Positions 1-5,193 of a stretch of DNA of 64,000 nucleotides are shown here, piece after piece. Position 1 is the first letter of the stretch; every line of letters begins with the position of its first letter. Source of the DNA: a virus; the IMG/VR virus record IMGVR_UViG_3300042563_003347, positions 24,798 through 88,797 of that record. One strand, written 5' to 3'. The translations under genes and the position numbers were made by a program. The notes beneath the pieces were generated by a model, which made no database searches, was not told the origin of the DNA, and saw only the letters and a program-made list of their open reading frames with translations.

Positions 1-110
1 GCACAGCCCTGGTCACGTGCCTTTGCCTGCGGCAAAAGTATTACAGGGAATCACCGGGTCCGAGAAGGAATCAGTTGCGCCTAACAGCAGTAACTCACAA
101 ACTTCAAGGA

Positions 111-140
111 CCCTGGAACTAAAAACTCCAGGGTTTTTCT
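111..140 (+). terminator. intrinsic terminator-like hairpin
   Basis: Seven-base-pair stem (111-117 with 127-133), nine-base loop, followed directly by TTTTTCTTT. It would end transcription entering from the left edge. Positions 1-110 hold no gene that I recognise. Confidence 0.7.
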
Positions 141-348
141 TTATGTGCAATGAGTAACGAGGACTCAGCCAGCACACTAAACCAGGCAAACGGGCGGACA
201 GGACACATGAACGTGTGGCGATAACACACTAGTAAGACTCCTGGTCGGGGTATCAACCCCGTCATGTCCAGTAGCAATACTGGGCATTCTAAAACGCACT
301 AAGTTGATATGGACTGTGATGTCGCATCTAGTGCGTTTTAGAATGTAT
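141..348 (+). ncRNA. structured leader upstream of the tRNA array
   Basis: No coding frame is convincing here. Three hairpins follow one another: a GC-rich stem CGGGG/CCCCG (246-261); a perfect 6-bp stem capped by the GNRA loop GCAA (268-283); and a perfect 17-bp inverted repeat (285-301 with 329-345) around a 27-base loop, ending three bases before tRNA-Ala. The long stem resembles in length and placement the hairpins at 1404-3286. It may be a processing signal or a small RNA; the function is unknown. Confidence 0.45.
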
Positions 349-423
349 GGGCTGTAGGTGTTGTTGGGGGCACACGGGCTTTGCAAGCCTGGAGGAACGG
401 TTCGATCCCGTTACGGTCCACCA
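349..423 (+). tRNA. tRNA-Ala (anticodon TGC)
   Basis: Acceptor pairing 349-355 with 413-419 (two G-U pairs), anticodon loop TTTGCAA, T loop TTCGATC, CCA encoded at 421-423. First tRNA of the array, right after a 17-bp hairpin. Confidence 0.85.
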
Positions 424-432
424 TATGTTAAT

Positions 433-508
433 GTATCGCTAGCTCAATTGGCAGAGTTCTGGTCTCCAAAACCAGCGGTTCGGGGTTCGAATCCCTGGCG
501 GTACGCCA
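433..508 (+). tRNA. tRNA-Trp (anticodon CCA)
   Basis: Complete cloverleaf: acceptor 433-439 with 498-504, anticodon loop CTCCAAA between a perfect CTGGT/ACCAG stem, T loop TTCGAAT, CCA encoded. Confidence 0.95.
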
Positions 509-518
509 AGTTTTTTGT

Positions 519-592
519 TGGGGGTTAGTGTAGCGGTAACACTACAGACTTTGACTCTGTCATCACTGGTTCGATCCCAGTACCCTCTGCCA
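519..592 (+). tRNA. tRNA-Gln (anticodon TTG)
   Basis: Anticodon loop CTTTGAC in an ACAGA/TCTGT stem, T arm ACTGG/CCAGT, CCA encoded at 590-592. The first acceptor position is an unpaired U, fitting the weak U1 end typical of tRNA-Gln. Confidence 0.93.
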
Positions 593-596
593 ATAT

Positions 597-671
597 TGCC
601 GTGTAGCTCAGAGGAAGAGCAAACGCTTGATAAGCGTTAGGTCGACATTTCGAAATTGTCCATGGCAACCA
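597..671 (+). tRNA. tRNA-Ile (anticodon GAT)
   Basis: Acceptor 597-603 with 661-667, anticodon loop TTGATAA in AACGC/GCGTT, T arm GACAT/TTGTC, CCA encoded. Confidence 0.92.
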
Positions 672-679
672 CATATATG

Positions 680-708
680 TTGACACTGTTGGTCAACTGC
701 TATATAAT
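680..708 (+). promoter_or_regulatory. sigma70-type promoter inside the tRNA array
   Basis: TTGACA (680-685), 17-bp spacer, TATAAT (703-708): perfect consensus. Predicted start about 715, ten bases before tRNA-Ser(GCT). The array therefore has internal promoters that a host sigma70 polymerase could use. Confidence 0.88.
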
Positions 709-724
709 AGCAGTGTTAGTTTCA

Positions 725-812
725 GGAATGGTCCCATAATGGTATTGGAGCGGCTTGCTAAGCCGTCGGTCGGTTAAACGGCTTCTCGGTTCGAGTCCGA
801 GTCATTCCGCCA
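725..812 (+). tRNA. tRNA-Ser (anticodon GCT)
   Basis: Acceptor 725-731 with 802-808, anticodon loop TTGCTAA, long variable arm as expected for serine, T loop TTCGAGT, CCA encoded. Confidence 0.94.
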
Positions 813-820
813 AGTTTTAT

Positions 821-896
821 TCCTCAGTAGCACAGCGGTAGTTGCGCGACACTGTTAATGTCGATGTCCGTGGTTCGATCCCACGCTGAGGAGCCA
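821..896 (+). tRNA. tRNA-Asn (anticodon GTT)
   Basis: Perfect acceptor TCCTCAG/CTGAGGA, anticodon loop CTGTTAA in CGACA/TGTCG, CCA encoded. A second, degenerate Asn-type tRNA lies at 2277. Confidence 0.95.
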
Positions 897-899
897 AAC

Positions 900-948
900 A
901 AATCCATACTCTCCCTTGAAAAGTTAGGTCCCTGGATTTTTCTTTTTT
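900..948 (+). terminator. possible terminator between tRNA-Asn and tRNA-Thr
   Basis: Seven-base-pair stem AAATCCA/TGGATTT (900-906 with 933-939) around a 26-base loop, followed by a T-rich run to 948. The long loop makes it weaker than a classical terminator. It may instead be a processing stem. Confidence 0.4.
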
Positions 949-1022
949 GCCCTACTAGTACAATGGCAGTACACTGGTTTTGTAATCCTGTGATGGCAGT
1001 TCGATTCTGTCGTGGGGCACCA
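949..1022 (+). tRNA. tRNA-Thr (anticodon TGT)
   Basis: Acceptor 949-955 with 1012-1018, loop TTTGTAA giving TGT, T arm GGCAG/CTGTC, CCA encoded. The anticodon stem has two T-T oppositions, so the isotype call is slightly less secure. A second Thr tRNA (GGT) is at 7955. Confidence 0.8.
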
Positions 1023-1030
1023 CTTTTTAT

Positions 1031-1102
1031 CCCGGTTGTAGTGTAATGGCAACACAGGTCCGTATACAACCAATGAAGGTTCGATTCCTTCCTCCGGGGC
1101 CA
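1031..1102 (+). tRNA. tRNA-like gene, isotype not determinable
   Basis: Five good acceptor pairs (1031-1035 with 1094-1098), a D-arm GTGT/ACAC, a normal T arm (GAAGG TTCGATT CCTTC) and encoded CCA. The anticodon arm does not close: only GGT/ACC pairs, which would give TAT with a G at position 33, while a GTA reading leaves no stem. A competing perfect 7-bp pairing exists between 1034-1040 and the anticodon region. This is either a decayed tRNA or one that needs a partner to fold. Confidence 0.5.
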
Positions 1103-1108
1103 CTCAAT

Positions 1109-1186
1109 GCGTCTTTAGCTCAGTCGGAATAGAGCACTGGTTTACGAAGCCGGGGGCCGGGAGTTCGAGTCTCTCAGGACGCACCA
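1109..1186 (+). tRNA. tRNA-Arg (anticodon ACG)
   Basis: Acceptor 1109-1115 with 1176-1182, anticodon loop TTACGAA in CTGGT/GCCGG, CCA encoded at 1184-1186. Anticodon ACG normally needs deamination of A34 to inosine by TadA. Confidence 0.93.
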
Positions 1187-1193
1187 AACACAG

Positions 1194-1222
1194 TTGACAA
1201 CATTCTGCGATTGTTGTATAAT
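1194..1222 (+). promoter_or_regulatory. sigma70-type promoter
   Basis: TTGACA (1194-1199), 17-bp spacer, TATAAT (1217-1222): perfect consensus. Transcript would start near 1229 and include a hairpin at 1268-1305 and tRNA-Lys. Confidence 0.88.
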
Positions 1223-1331
1223 CAAAACTTAAACGAAAGACTATATGAAGCGAACAGCTAAAATGTAGTGTCGACCCAGATCCCATGTCGGTCTGGAGTT
1301 GGCACTGAAAAGACAATTCACGACTGAGTAT
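1223..1331 (+). ncRNA. structured non-coding segment before tRNA-Lys
   Basis: Follows a strong promoter directly. It holds a 13-bp hairpin with one bulge (1268-1280 with 1292-1305, including G-U pairs). It is not a tRNA, because I find neither a T loop nor an acceptor. It may be a leader processed off tRNA-Lys or a small RNA. Confidence 0.35.
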
Positions 1332-1407
1332 GGGATCATAGTGAAATGGTTATCACAGCAGACTTTTAATCTGCCAATTCCCGGTTCGAGTCCGGGTGGT
1401 CCTACCA
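1332..1407 (+). tRNA. tRNA-Lys (anticodon TTT)
   Basis: Acceptor 1332-1338 with 1397-1403, anticodon loop CTTTTAA in a perfect GCAGA/TCTGC stem, CCA encoded. Its terminal ACCA (1404-1407) is also the first four bases of the long hairpin that follows. Confidence 0.94.
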
Positions 1408-1505
1408 TATAAAAACACATTATAGCAACGCATGAGCAGGTTGTTAACTTTCGCTGGCTACGTATAGAATCGTAGGTGAGTAAAGGTAGTGTGTTTCTAT
1501 ATGGT
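1404..1505 (+). ncRNA. long hairpin A (repeat-family stem)
   Basis: Arms 1404-1421 and 1488-1505 pair over 18 positions with one A-C mismatch and one U-G pair, closing a loop of about 66 bases. The left arm starts in the tRNA-Lys 3' end. First of seven stems of one family (A-G) that fill the gap between tRNA-Lys and tRNA-His; the right arm AGTGTGTTTCTATATGGT recurs in B, D and G. Confidence 0.7.
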
Positions 1506-1560
1506 ATAACTGTTCAAGTTCAATGGTCACACGCCCTTGCTTGAATTAGAAGTCGCCATA
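1488..1560 (+). repeat. 73-base direct repeat, copy 1
   Basis: Covers the right arm of hairpin A, a linker hairpin (1513-1518 with 1540-1545) and the first bases of hairpin B. It matches 2739-2811 at 68 of 73 positions without gaps. Two of the five differences fall in the linker stem and turn C-G and A-U pairs into U-G and G-U, so pairing is kept. Confidence 0.85.
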
Positions 1561-1664
1561 TGAAAACATACTGTGAGGCGCTAGTTGCACGGCAAACTTA
1601 CACAAAGTGCAACCTGTCATGTAATAGTGTACATAAAGATGATAAGCAGTGTGTTTCTATATGG
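1556..1664 (+). ncRNA. long hairpin B
   Basis: Arms 1556-1572 and 1648-1664 pair over 17 positions with two wobble pairs and one mismatch. Inside lies a perfect 7-bp stem GTTGCAC/GTGCAAC (1584-1590 with 1607-1613). Confidence 0.6.
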
Positions 1665-1667
1665 TAG

Positions 1668-1744
1668 CTACAGATAAACACATTGGGATTAAATTCTGGT
1701 CACCCCAGCGCATAAGAGGTTGCGTACAGTGTGTTTTTCTATGG
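1668..1744 (+). ncRNA. hairpin C (weaker member)
   Basis: Arms 1668-1684 and 1728-1744 pair with two wobbles and two mismatches. The right arm is a variant of the family sequence (GTGTGTTTTTCTATGG). An inner stem CTGG/CCAG is present. Just before the promoter at 1757. Confidence 0.45.
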
Positions 1745-1756
1745 TAAAAACAGAGG

Positions 1757-1785
1757 TTGACCTAGATCAACTTTGATGTTACAAT
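1757..1785 (+). promoter_or_regulatory. promoter of the large non-coding RNA candidate
   Basis: TTGACC (1757-1762), 17-bp spacer, TACAAT (1780-1785). The predicted start near 1792 is followed at once by a stable hairpin (GGGCG/CGTCC, 1795-1810). No coding frame follows for 2.4 kb, so the promoter implies a non-coding product. Confidence 0.8.
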
Positions 1786-2682
1786 AAAATTCAAGGGCGG
1801 TTTAACGTCCTATAGGCCAGCTTGCTGGTTTATGAAGAATAACTGTGGTGACACAGCCAAAGGAGGTATGCCTACATAACTCCGCCAGCAACGGTTCGTT
1901 TAAGCAAGCCTGCTCAGGTCCGTGAGGATCCGATCACTGATAAGACCGGTGGTTGTAACAATGACGCTGGATGTTGTGGAAAGAACGTCGACTTACAAGC
2001 CCGAAAGGGGAACTTGAGTAGATGGAAAGTAACAGGTGGTGCTGACTTCACAACTAAACCAGTCCAGTTAATTGGCATGAGAAAGGGTAGCGTATTTGTC
2101 CGAGGGGTTGCACCCAAGGGCTCGTATGCAGTTTGAGTGGTTAGTGGATACGTAGCAATACGCAGACATCGATCGCAAAAGACGACTGAGTAGTTCGCAA
2201 GACCAAAGGTACGTGGTGTGTTGTATTGTGTAGAGCAAAACTTTATGCAGCAACTGAGTCAGCACATCGCAGTAGGTTCGTTATAGCTCAATTGGTAGAG
2301 CAACTCCCTGTTAAGGAGTAGGCAGAAGGTTCAAATCCCTCTAACTATTAAAAAGCAAAGACTGACTCGGTCGTGTGTGAAAAGCATCTAATACTTGGCT
2401 CGCAAGAGAACCAAGTCTAACCAAGCTCGCAAGGTGAGGTTAGTTTATGCAGGAAGTTTCGTAACTGTTTAGCGACAGTGAATGGCTCTAAAGGTCAACG
2501 GGATAGAAAGCGTAGAATAGCATACGGCGACGTGACTACTGCCTGTCACTAAAAACGGCGATGTTGGCAACAGACCAGGATACTCTGCAAAGAGACTTGG
2601 TGGAAGTCGGAAGAAAGTATACTCGCAAGGTGTACAATAATGTCCGAGGTGTTGTTGGAGAGGATGTATTCTCAGTCCTTTC
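1786..2682 (+). ncRNA. candidate large structured RNA (ornate RNA type)
   Basis: About 0.9 kb without convincing coding potential but rich in stable RNA elements. These include 5' hairpin 1795-1810; CTGTG/CACAG capped by GTGA (1843-1856); GGTCC/GGATC capped by GTGA (1917-1930); CCC/GGG capped by GAAA inside an outer CAAG/CTTG stem (about 1996-2015); and a nested stem capped by GCAA (2394-2415). A degenerate tRNA-Asn is embedded at 2277. Large ornate phage RNAs such as GOLLD and ROOL are known to sit beside or contain tRNAs in phage genomes; membership here is inference, and a new class is equally possible. The 3' end is not defined and may extend through hairpins D-G. Confidence 0.5.
2277..2349 (+). 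tRNA. degenerate tRNA-Asn-like element (anticodon GTT)
   Basis: D arm GCTC/GAGC and anticodon arm ACTCC CTGTTAA GGAGT are perfect, but the acceptor has two mismatches (2277-2283 with 2342-2348), the T stem one, and no CCA is encoded (TAAA follows). It lies inside the large RNA candidate. It could be a structural module of that RNA rather than a translating tRNA. Confidence 0.6.
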
Positions 2683-2756
2683 ACCATATAAAAACACACT
2701 TCCGACAGTAGGCGGAGGTGACAATGTCCATTCGGGTGAGTGTGTTTCTATATGGT
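2683..2756 (+). ncRNA. long hairpin D
   Basis: Arms 2683-2700 and 2739-2756 pair over 18 positions with a single A-C mismatch; loop of 38 bases. Same family as A, B and G. Confidence 0.7.
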
Positions 2757-2811
2757 AAAACTATTTGAGTTCAATGGTCACACGCCCTTGCTTGAATTAG
2801 AAGTTGCCATA
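2739..2811 (+). repeat. 73-base direct repeat, copy 2
   Basis: Ungapped second copy of 1488-1560 (five differences). It joins the right arm of hairpin D to the left arm of hairpin E, just as copy 1 joins A to B. A two-hairpin module has been duplicated, after which the arms diverged in a pairing-preserving way. Confidence 0.85.
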
Positions 2812-2932
2812 GTTGAATACATTCATCATTGGTTGACCCGACAGTCTGCTTGGTTAGCAGGGCGGACGCAACGAAGTAGCTTAACTAGCACGATGAAAAA
2901 GCCCTTTACGCCGAGAGTGTATTCAACTATGG
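2807..2932 (+). ncRNA. long hairpin E
   Basis: Arms 2807-2824 and 2915-2932 give 18 consecutive pairs with one U-G. The arm sequence (CCATAGTTGAATAC) differs strongly from D and F while pairing is kept, which is internal covariation evidence for a real RNA helix. Confidence 0.75.
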
Positions 2933-3038
2933 TTAGTATCAGAGGATGGGAACGAAACAGGGTTGCTAGTCACAATCAATGTCGTGAACGGGTACTGAGA
3001 AGTCGCAAGAGCAGGCTTGACCGCCAGAGGGTAGCGAC

Positions 3039-3153
3039 GCCATATAAGAACACATTCAACGGTTAGTGGATACCTAGCAACTGGACGCAGGTGCTATCCC
3101 AAAGAGCAGGCATGCCGCCGTAAAGCTAGGAAACGAATGTGTTCTTATATGGT
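3039..3153 (+). ncRNA. long hairpin F
   Basis: Arms 3039-3057 and 3135-3153 pair over 19 positions, 18 Watson-Crick and one G-U. The loop holds a GGTTAGTGGATAC segment also found at 2143-2155 in the large RNA. Confidence 0.75.
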
Positions 3154-3156
3154 CAG

Positions 3157-3286
3157 ATCATATACAAACACACTAGCATAGAGTGACGAGCCCGTTTAGC
3201 GGCGGGTGTTATGGGTTACTCGAATGTCAATACTTTGGTGAGTAGCCGGCAAGGCGGTTCGATTCCGTAGTGTGTTTCTATATGGT
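3157..3286 (+). ncRNA. long hairpin G
   Basis: Arms 3157-3174 and 3269-3286 pair with one wobble and one C-C mismatch. The loop ends in a T-arm-like GCGGTTCGATTCCGT, as if a tRNA remnant were enclosed. The right arm overlaps the first three bases of tRNA-His. Confidence 0.6.
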
Positions 3287-3360
3287 GTAGTTAGTGTCAG
3301 CGGTCAGCACTACGGATTGTGATTCCGTCAGCATGGATTCGAATTCCATACTATACCCCA
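3284..3360 (+). tRNA. tRNA-His (anticodon GTG)
   Basis: Acceptor 3285-3291 with 3350-3356, encoded G-1 (3284) opposite C73 (3357), which is the tRNA-His identity pair. Anticodon loop TTGTGAT, T loop TTCGAAT, CCA at 3358-3360. Confidence 0.94.
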
Positions 3361-3366
3361 GAATCA

Positions 3367-3441
3367 GGTTGTGTGGCGTAGACGGATGCGCACGGGCTTC
3401 ATAAGCCCTGGAGGAAGGATCGATACCTTCCACAACCACCA
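3367..3441 (+). tRNA. tRNA-Met (anticodon CAT)
   Basis: Perfect acceptor GGTTGTG/CACAACC, anticodon loop TTCATAA, CCA encoded. The 1-72 pair is G-C, so it is not a bacterial initiator. It could be elongator Met, or Ile2 if C34 is lysidinylated. Confidence 0.9.
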
Positions 3442-3620
3442 GTCAGAGTTTCTGAACAAAAGTCATTGCTGTTTCGACGTTGTTGAAAAACTTCATGGTC
3501 AATTTGAAGTTGTCAATATCAAACACAAGAATGTAAAAAGTGTGTTCTTGACTCATGGACAAGTGTATTAATAATCCAGTCTTGGTGATAGCATTGTAAA
3601 TATACATGAACGTATTTAAC
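3442..3620 (+). other. gap between tRNA-Met and tRNA-Gly
   Basis: No convincing gene. A short stem CAAGAA/TTCTTG lies near 3526-3550. A weak promoter-like pair, TTGACT (3548-3553) and AATAAT (3570-3575) with a 16-bp spacer, precedes tRNA-Gly. Confidence 0.3.
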
Positions 3621-3694
3621 GCGGGGTTCGTATAGTGGTAATACCTTAGCCTTCCAAGCTAAAGCGAGGAGTTCGATTCTCCTACCCCGCTCCA
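3621..3694 (+). tRNA. tRNA-Gly (anticodon TCC)
   Basis: Perfect acceptor GCGGGGT/ACCCCGC, anticodon loop CTTCCAA in TTAGC/GCTAA, CCA encoded. Confidence 0.95.
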
Positions 3695-3700
3695 CATTTT

Positions 3701-3775
3701 GCATCCTTAGCTCAGTGGTAGAGCGTTTCCTTTACACGGAAAGGGTCCGCGGTTCGAAACCGTGAGGATGTACCA
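3701..3775 (+). tRNA. tRNA-Val (anticodon TAC)
   Basis: Acceptor 3701-3707 with 3765-3771, anticodon loop TTTACAC in TTTCC/GGAAA, CCA encoded. A second Val tRNA (GAC) is at 5039. Confidence 0.95.
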
Positions 3776-3778
3776 AGT

Positions 3779-3901
3779 TTTGTAGCCATATCCCGGAGAT
3801 AGGGTAAAGGGTGTTGCGGGAGTCACATGCGCTGCCTGTATCATGTGAACCGATAAAGATCGAAGCGCAACTTAATCAGTTTTTGTTCGGCCTGCTACAA
3901 A
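3779..3901 (+). ncRNA. compact structured RNA between tRNA-Val and tRNA-Pro
   Basis: The whole 123-base interval folds on itself: closing stem TTTGTAGC/GCTACAAA (3779-3786 with 3894-3901); small hairpin around 3792-3804; inner stem GTTGCG/CGCAAC (3813-3818 with 3866-3871). That inner stem encloses TCACATG/CATGTGA (3823-3829 with 3842-3848) and CGAT/ATCG (3851-3862), forming a three-way junction. No T loop or CCA, so not a tRNA. Unknown small RNA. Confidence 0.55.
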
Positions 3902-3910
3902 TTCAATTTT

Positions 3911-3984
3911 CTCAGTATGGTGAAATGGTATCACTCTTGGTTTGGGACCAAGGAGCGTAGGTTCGATTCCTGCTACCGAGACCA
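3911..3984 (+). tRNA. tRNA-Pro (anticodon TGG)
   Basis: Acceptor 3911-3917 with 3974-3980 (one A-C mismatch), anticodon loop TTTGGGA in CTTGG/CCAAG, CCA encoded. Confidence 0.93.
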
Positions 3985-3990
3985 AGTTAT

Positions 3991-4068
3991 GCACAGGTGG
4001 CGGAGCGGCCCAACGCAAGGGATTGCAAATCCCTAAAACCGTGAGTTCAAATCTCACCCTGTGTTCCA
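3991..4068 (+). tRNA. tRNA-Cys (anticodon GCA)
   Basis: Acceptor 3991-3997 with 4058-4064, anticodon loop TTGCAAA in AGGGA/TCCCT, CCA encoded, U discriminator as usual for Cys. Confidence 0.94.
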
Positions 4069-4074
4069 CTCAAC

Positions 4075-4166
4075 GGAAAGTAATGCAGCGGGGATGGTCC
4101 TGCGACTGGCCTTGAAAACCAGGTTCTCAGAAATGGGATGGGGTTCGACTCCTCTGCTTTCCACCA
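4075..4166 (+). tRNA. tRNA-Ser (anticodon TGA)
   Basis: Acceptor 4075-4081 with 4156-4162, anticodon loop CTTGAAA, extended variable arm, CCA encoded. Second Ser isoacceptor of the array. Confidence 0.93.
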
Positions 4167-4190
4167 AATTTTATCACAAAGGAGAATGAT

Positions 4191-4793
4191 ATGCCCAGTG
4201 TATTTTTAGTCAGCGACACGCACTTTGGTCACATGGGTGTGTGCAAGTTTACTCGCAGCGATGGTGTTACAAAACTTCGTCCCTGGGACAGTGCCGAAGA
4301 AATGGATGAAGCCATGGTCAAGTCCTGGAACGAAACTGTCAAGCCCTCTGACAAAGTTTATCATTTGGGTGACGTGGTAATCAACCGCAAGAGCTTGAAG
4401 ACCCTGGCTCGCTTGAACGGTGATAAAGTTTTGATCCGCGGTAACCATGACATCTTTAGAGACGACGAGTATCGAGAATACTTTCGAGAACTTCGTGCAT
4501 ACCATGTGATGAACGGCATGATCCTTAGTCATATTCCTGTACACAGTGACAGCCTGGGTCGTTTTGGTGTTAACATACACGGACACACTCACGCAAACCG
4601 TGTGAAGAAAGCTCGTGGTGTTGACGCCAAGACAGGCACAGTGTTGTACAGTGATGAAATTGATCCTCGTTATCATTGTGTTTGTGTTGAGCAAACAGAC
4701 TTTCGACCCATCTTGTTCGAAGACGTGATCAAGCGTATTGAAGCAGAAGGTGGGTCTGTGGGTTTTCGCAATGGCAACGGACCAACCATGTGA
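4191..4793 (+). CDS. calcineurin-like metallophosphoesterase
   Basis: Encodes 200 residues with all blocks of the two-metal calcineurin-like phosphoesterase fold: D9-x-H11 (SDTHFGH), GD at 60-61, GNHD at 84-87, a histidine pair at 114/118 and HGHTH at 130-134. Such small phage enzymes hydrolyse phosphomonoesters or phosphodiesters; the substrate is not predictable, but its place inside a tRNA array makes an RNA 2',3'-phosphate or nucleotide substrate plausible (inference). A good ribosome site (AAAGGAG) lies eight bases before the ATG. It stands alone between tRNA-Ser and tRNA-Phe and is probably co-transcribed with them. Confidence 0.9.
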   Translation: MPSVFLVSDTHFGHMGVCKFTRSDGVTKLRPWDSAEEMDEAMVKSWNETVKPSDKVYHLGDVVINRKSLKTLARLNGDKVLIRGNHDIFRDDEYREYFRELRAYHVMNGMILSHIPVHSDSLGRFGVNIHGHTHANRVKKARGVDAKTGTVLYSDEIDPRYHCVCVEQTDFRPILFEDVIKRIEAEGGSVGFRNGNGPTM

Positions 4794-4798
4794 GTTCA

Positions 4799-4827
4799 GG
4801 AGAGTGTGGGGTATACTTGCACTCTCC
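4799..4827 (+). other. hairpin between phosphoesterase gene and tRNA-Phe
   Basis: Perfect 8-bp stem GGAGAGTG/CACTCTCC with a 13-base loop and no T run, so more likely an RNA processing or mRNA 3'-end stability element than a terminator. Confidence 0.5.
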
Positions 4828-4835
4828 GCCATGAC

Positions 4836-4911
4836 GCCGCGGTAGCTCATCAGGTAGAGCAGCAGATTGAAAATCTGTGTGTGGCTGGTTCGAGTCCAGC
4901 TCGTGGCACCA
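4836..4911 (+). tRNA. tRNA-Phe (anticodon GAA)
   Basis: Acceptor 4836-4842 with 4901-4907 (two G-U), anticodon loop TTGAAAA in GCAGA/TCTGT, CCA encoded. Confidence 0.94.
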
Positions 4912-4917
4912 AGTCAA

Positions 4918-4992
4918 GTTTCCATAGTTCAAGGGATAGAACACATTCCTCCTAAGAATGAAATACAGGTTCGAGTCCTGTTGGAGACACCA
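4918..4992 (+). tRNA. tRNA-Arg (anticodon CCT)
   Basis: Acceptor 4918-4924 with 4982-4988, anticodon loop CTCCTAA in CATTC/GAATG, CCA encoded. Reads AGG. With ACG (1109) and TCG (8029) the window carries three Arg tRNAs. Confidence 0.93.
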
Positions 4993-5038
4993 ACCTCTCC
5001 CTGACATACGGAGTACAATGTGATAAGTTGTATGTTTC

Positions 5039-5112
5039 AGGTCATTAGCTCAAAGGCAGAGCACTAGGTCGACATCCTAGACACAGCGGTTCGATACCGT
5101 TATGACCCACCA
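5039..5112 (+). tRNA. tRNA-Val (anticodon GAC), atypical
   Basis: Anticodon stem CTAGG/CCTAG with loop TCGACAT gives GAC, but position 33 is C instead of the near-universal U, and the first acceptor pair is A-C. T loop TTCGATA and CCA are normal. It abuts tRNA-Leu with no spacer. Confidence 0.8.
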
Positions 5113-5193
5113 GCCCCAGTAGACAAATTGGCAAAGTCGTCTCTCTCAAAAGGAGAAATTTAGATGCGGGTTCGACTCCCGCCTGGGGCACCA
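5113..5193 (+). tRNA. tRNA-Leu (anticodon CAA)
   Basis: Perfect acceptor GCCCCAG/CTGGGGC, anticodon loop CTCAAAA in TCTCT/GGAGA, variable region of nine bases (short for Leu), CCA encoded. Starts at the base after the CCA of tRNA-Val. Confidence 0.92.

Noticed and set aside
177-386. Minus-strand 69-codon frame and similar frames at 824-1069 and 1104-1316
   Set aside because: They lie across tRNA genes in antisense, without ribosome sites or protein-like composition.
1223-1331. Additional tRNA before tRNA-Lys
   Set aside because: The hairpin at 1268-1305 is not part of a cloverleaf; no T loop or acceptor pairing exists.
1786-2682. Group I or group II intron, RNase P RNA or tmRNA
   Set aside because: None of the hallmark core sequences (intron P7/domain V, RNase P conserved regions, tmRNA tag frame and acceptor) was found, and the flanking tRNAs are intact.
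2740-3066. 108-codon plus-strand frame starting at a hairpin arm
   Set aside because: Runs through hairpins D, E and F; composition is Arg/Ser/Thr-rich noise and the sequence is explained by RNA pairing.
1404-3286. Repeated GTGTGTTTCTATATGG copies as a CRISPR array
   Set aside because: Copies are not evenly spaced, half occur as inverted partners closing hairpins, intervening lengths vary from about 38 to 93 bases, and no cas gene is present.
4206-4850. Long frame antisense to the metallophosphoesterase
   Set aside because: The sense gene has all catalytic motifs and a ribosome site; the antisense product has none.
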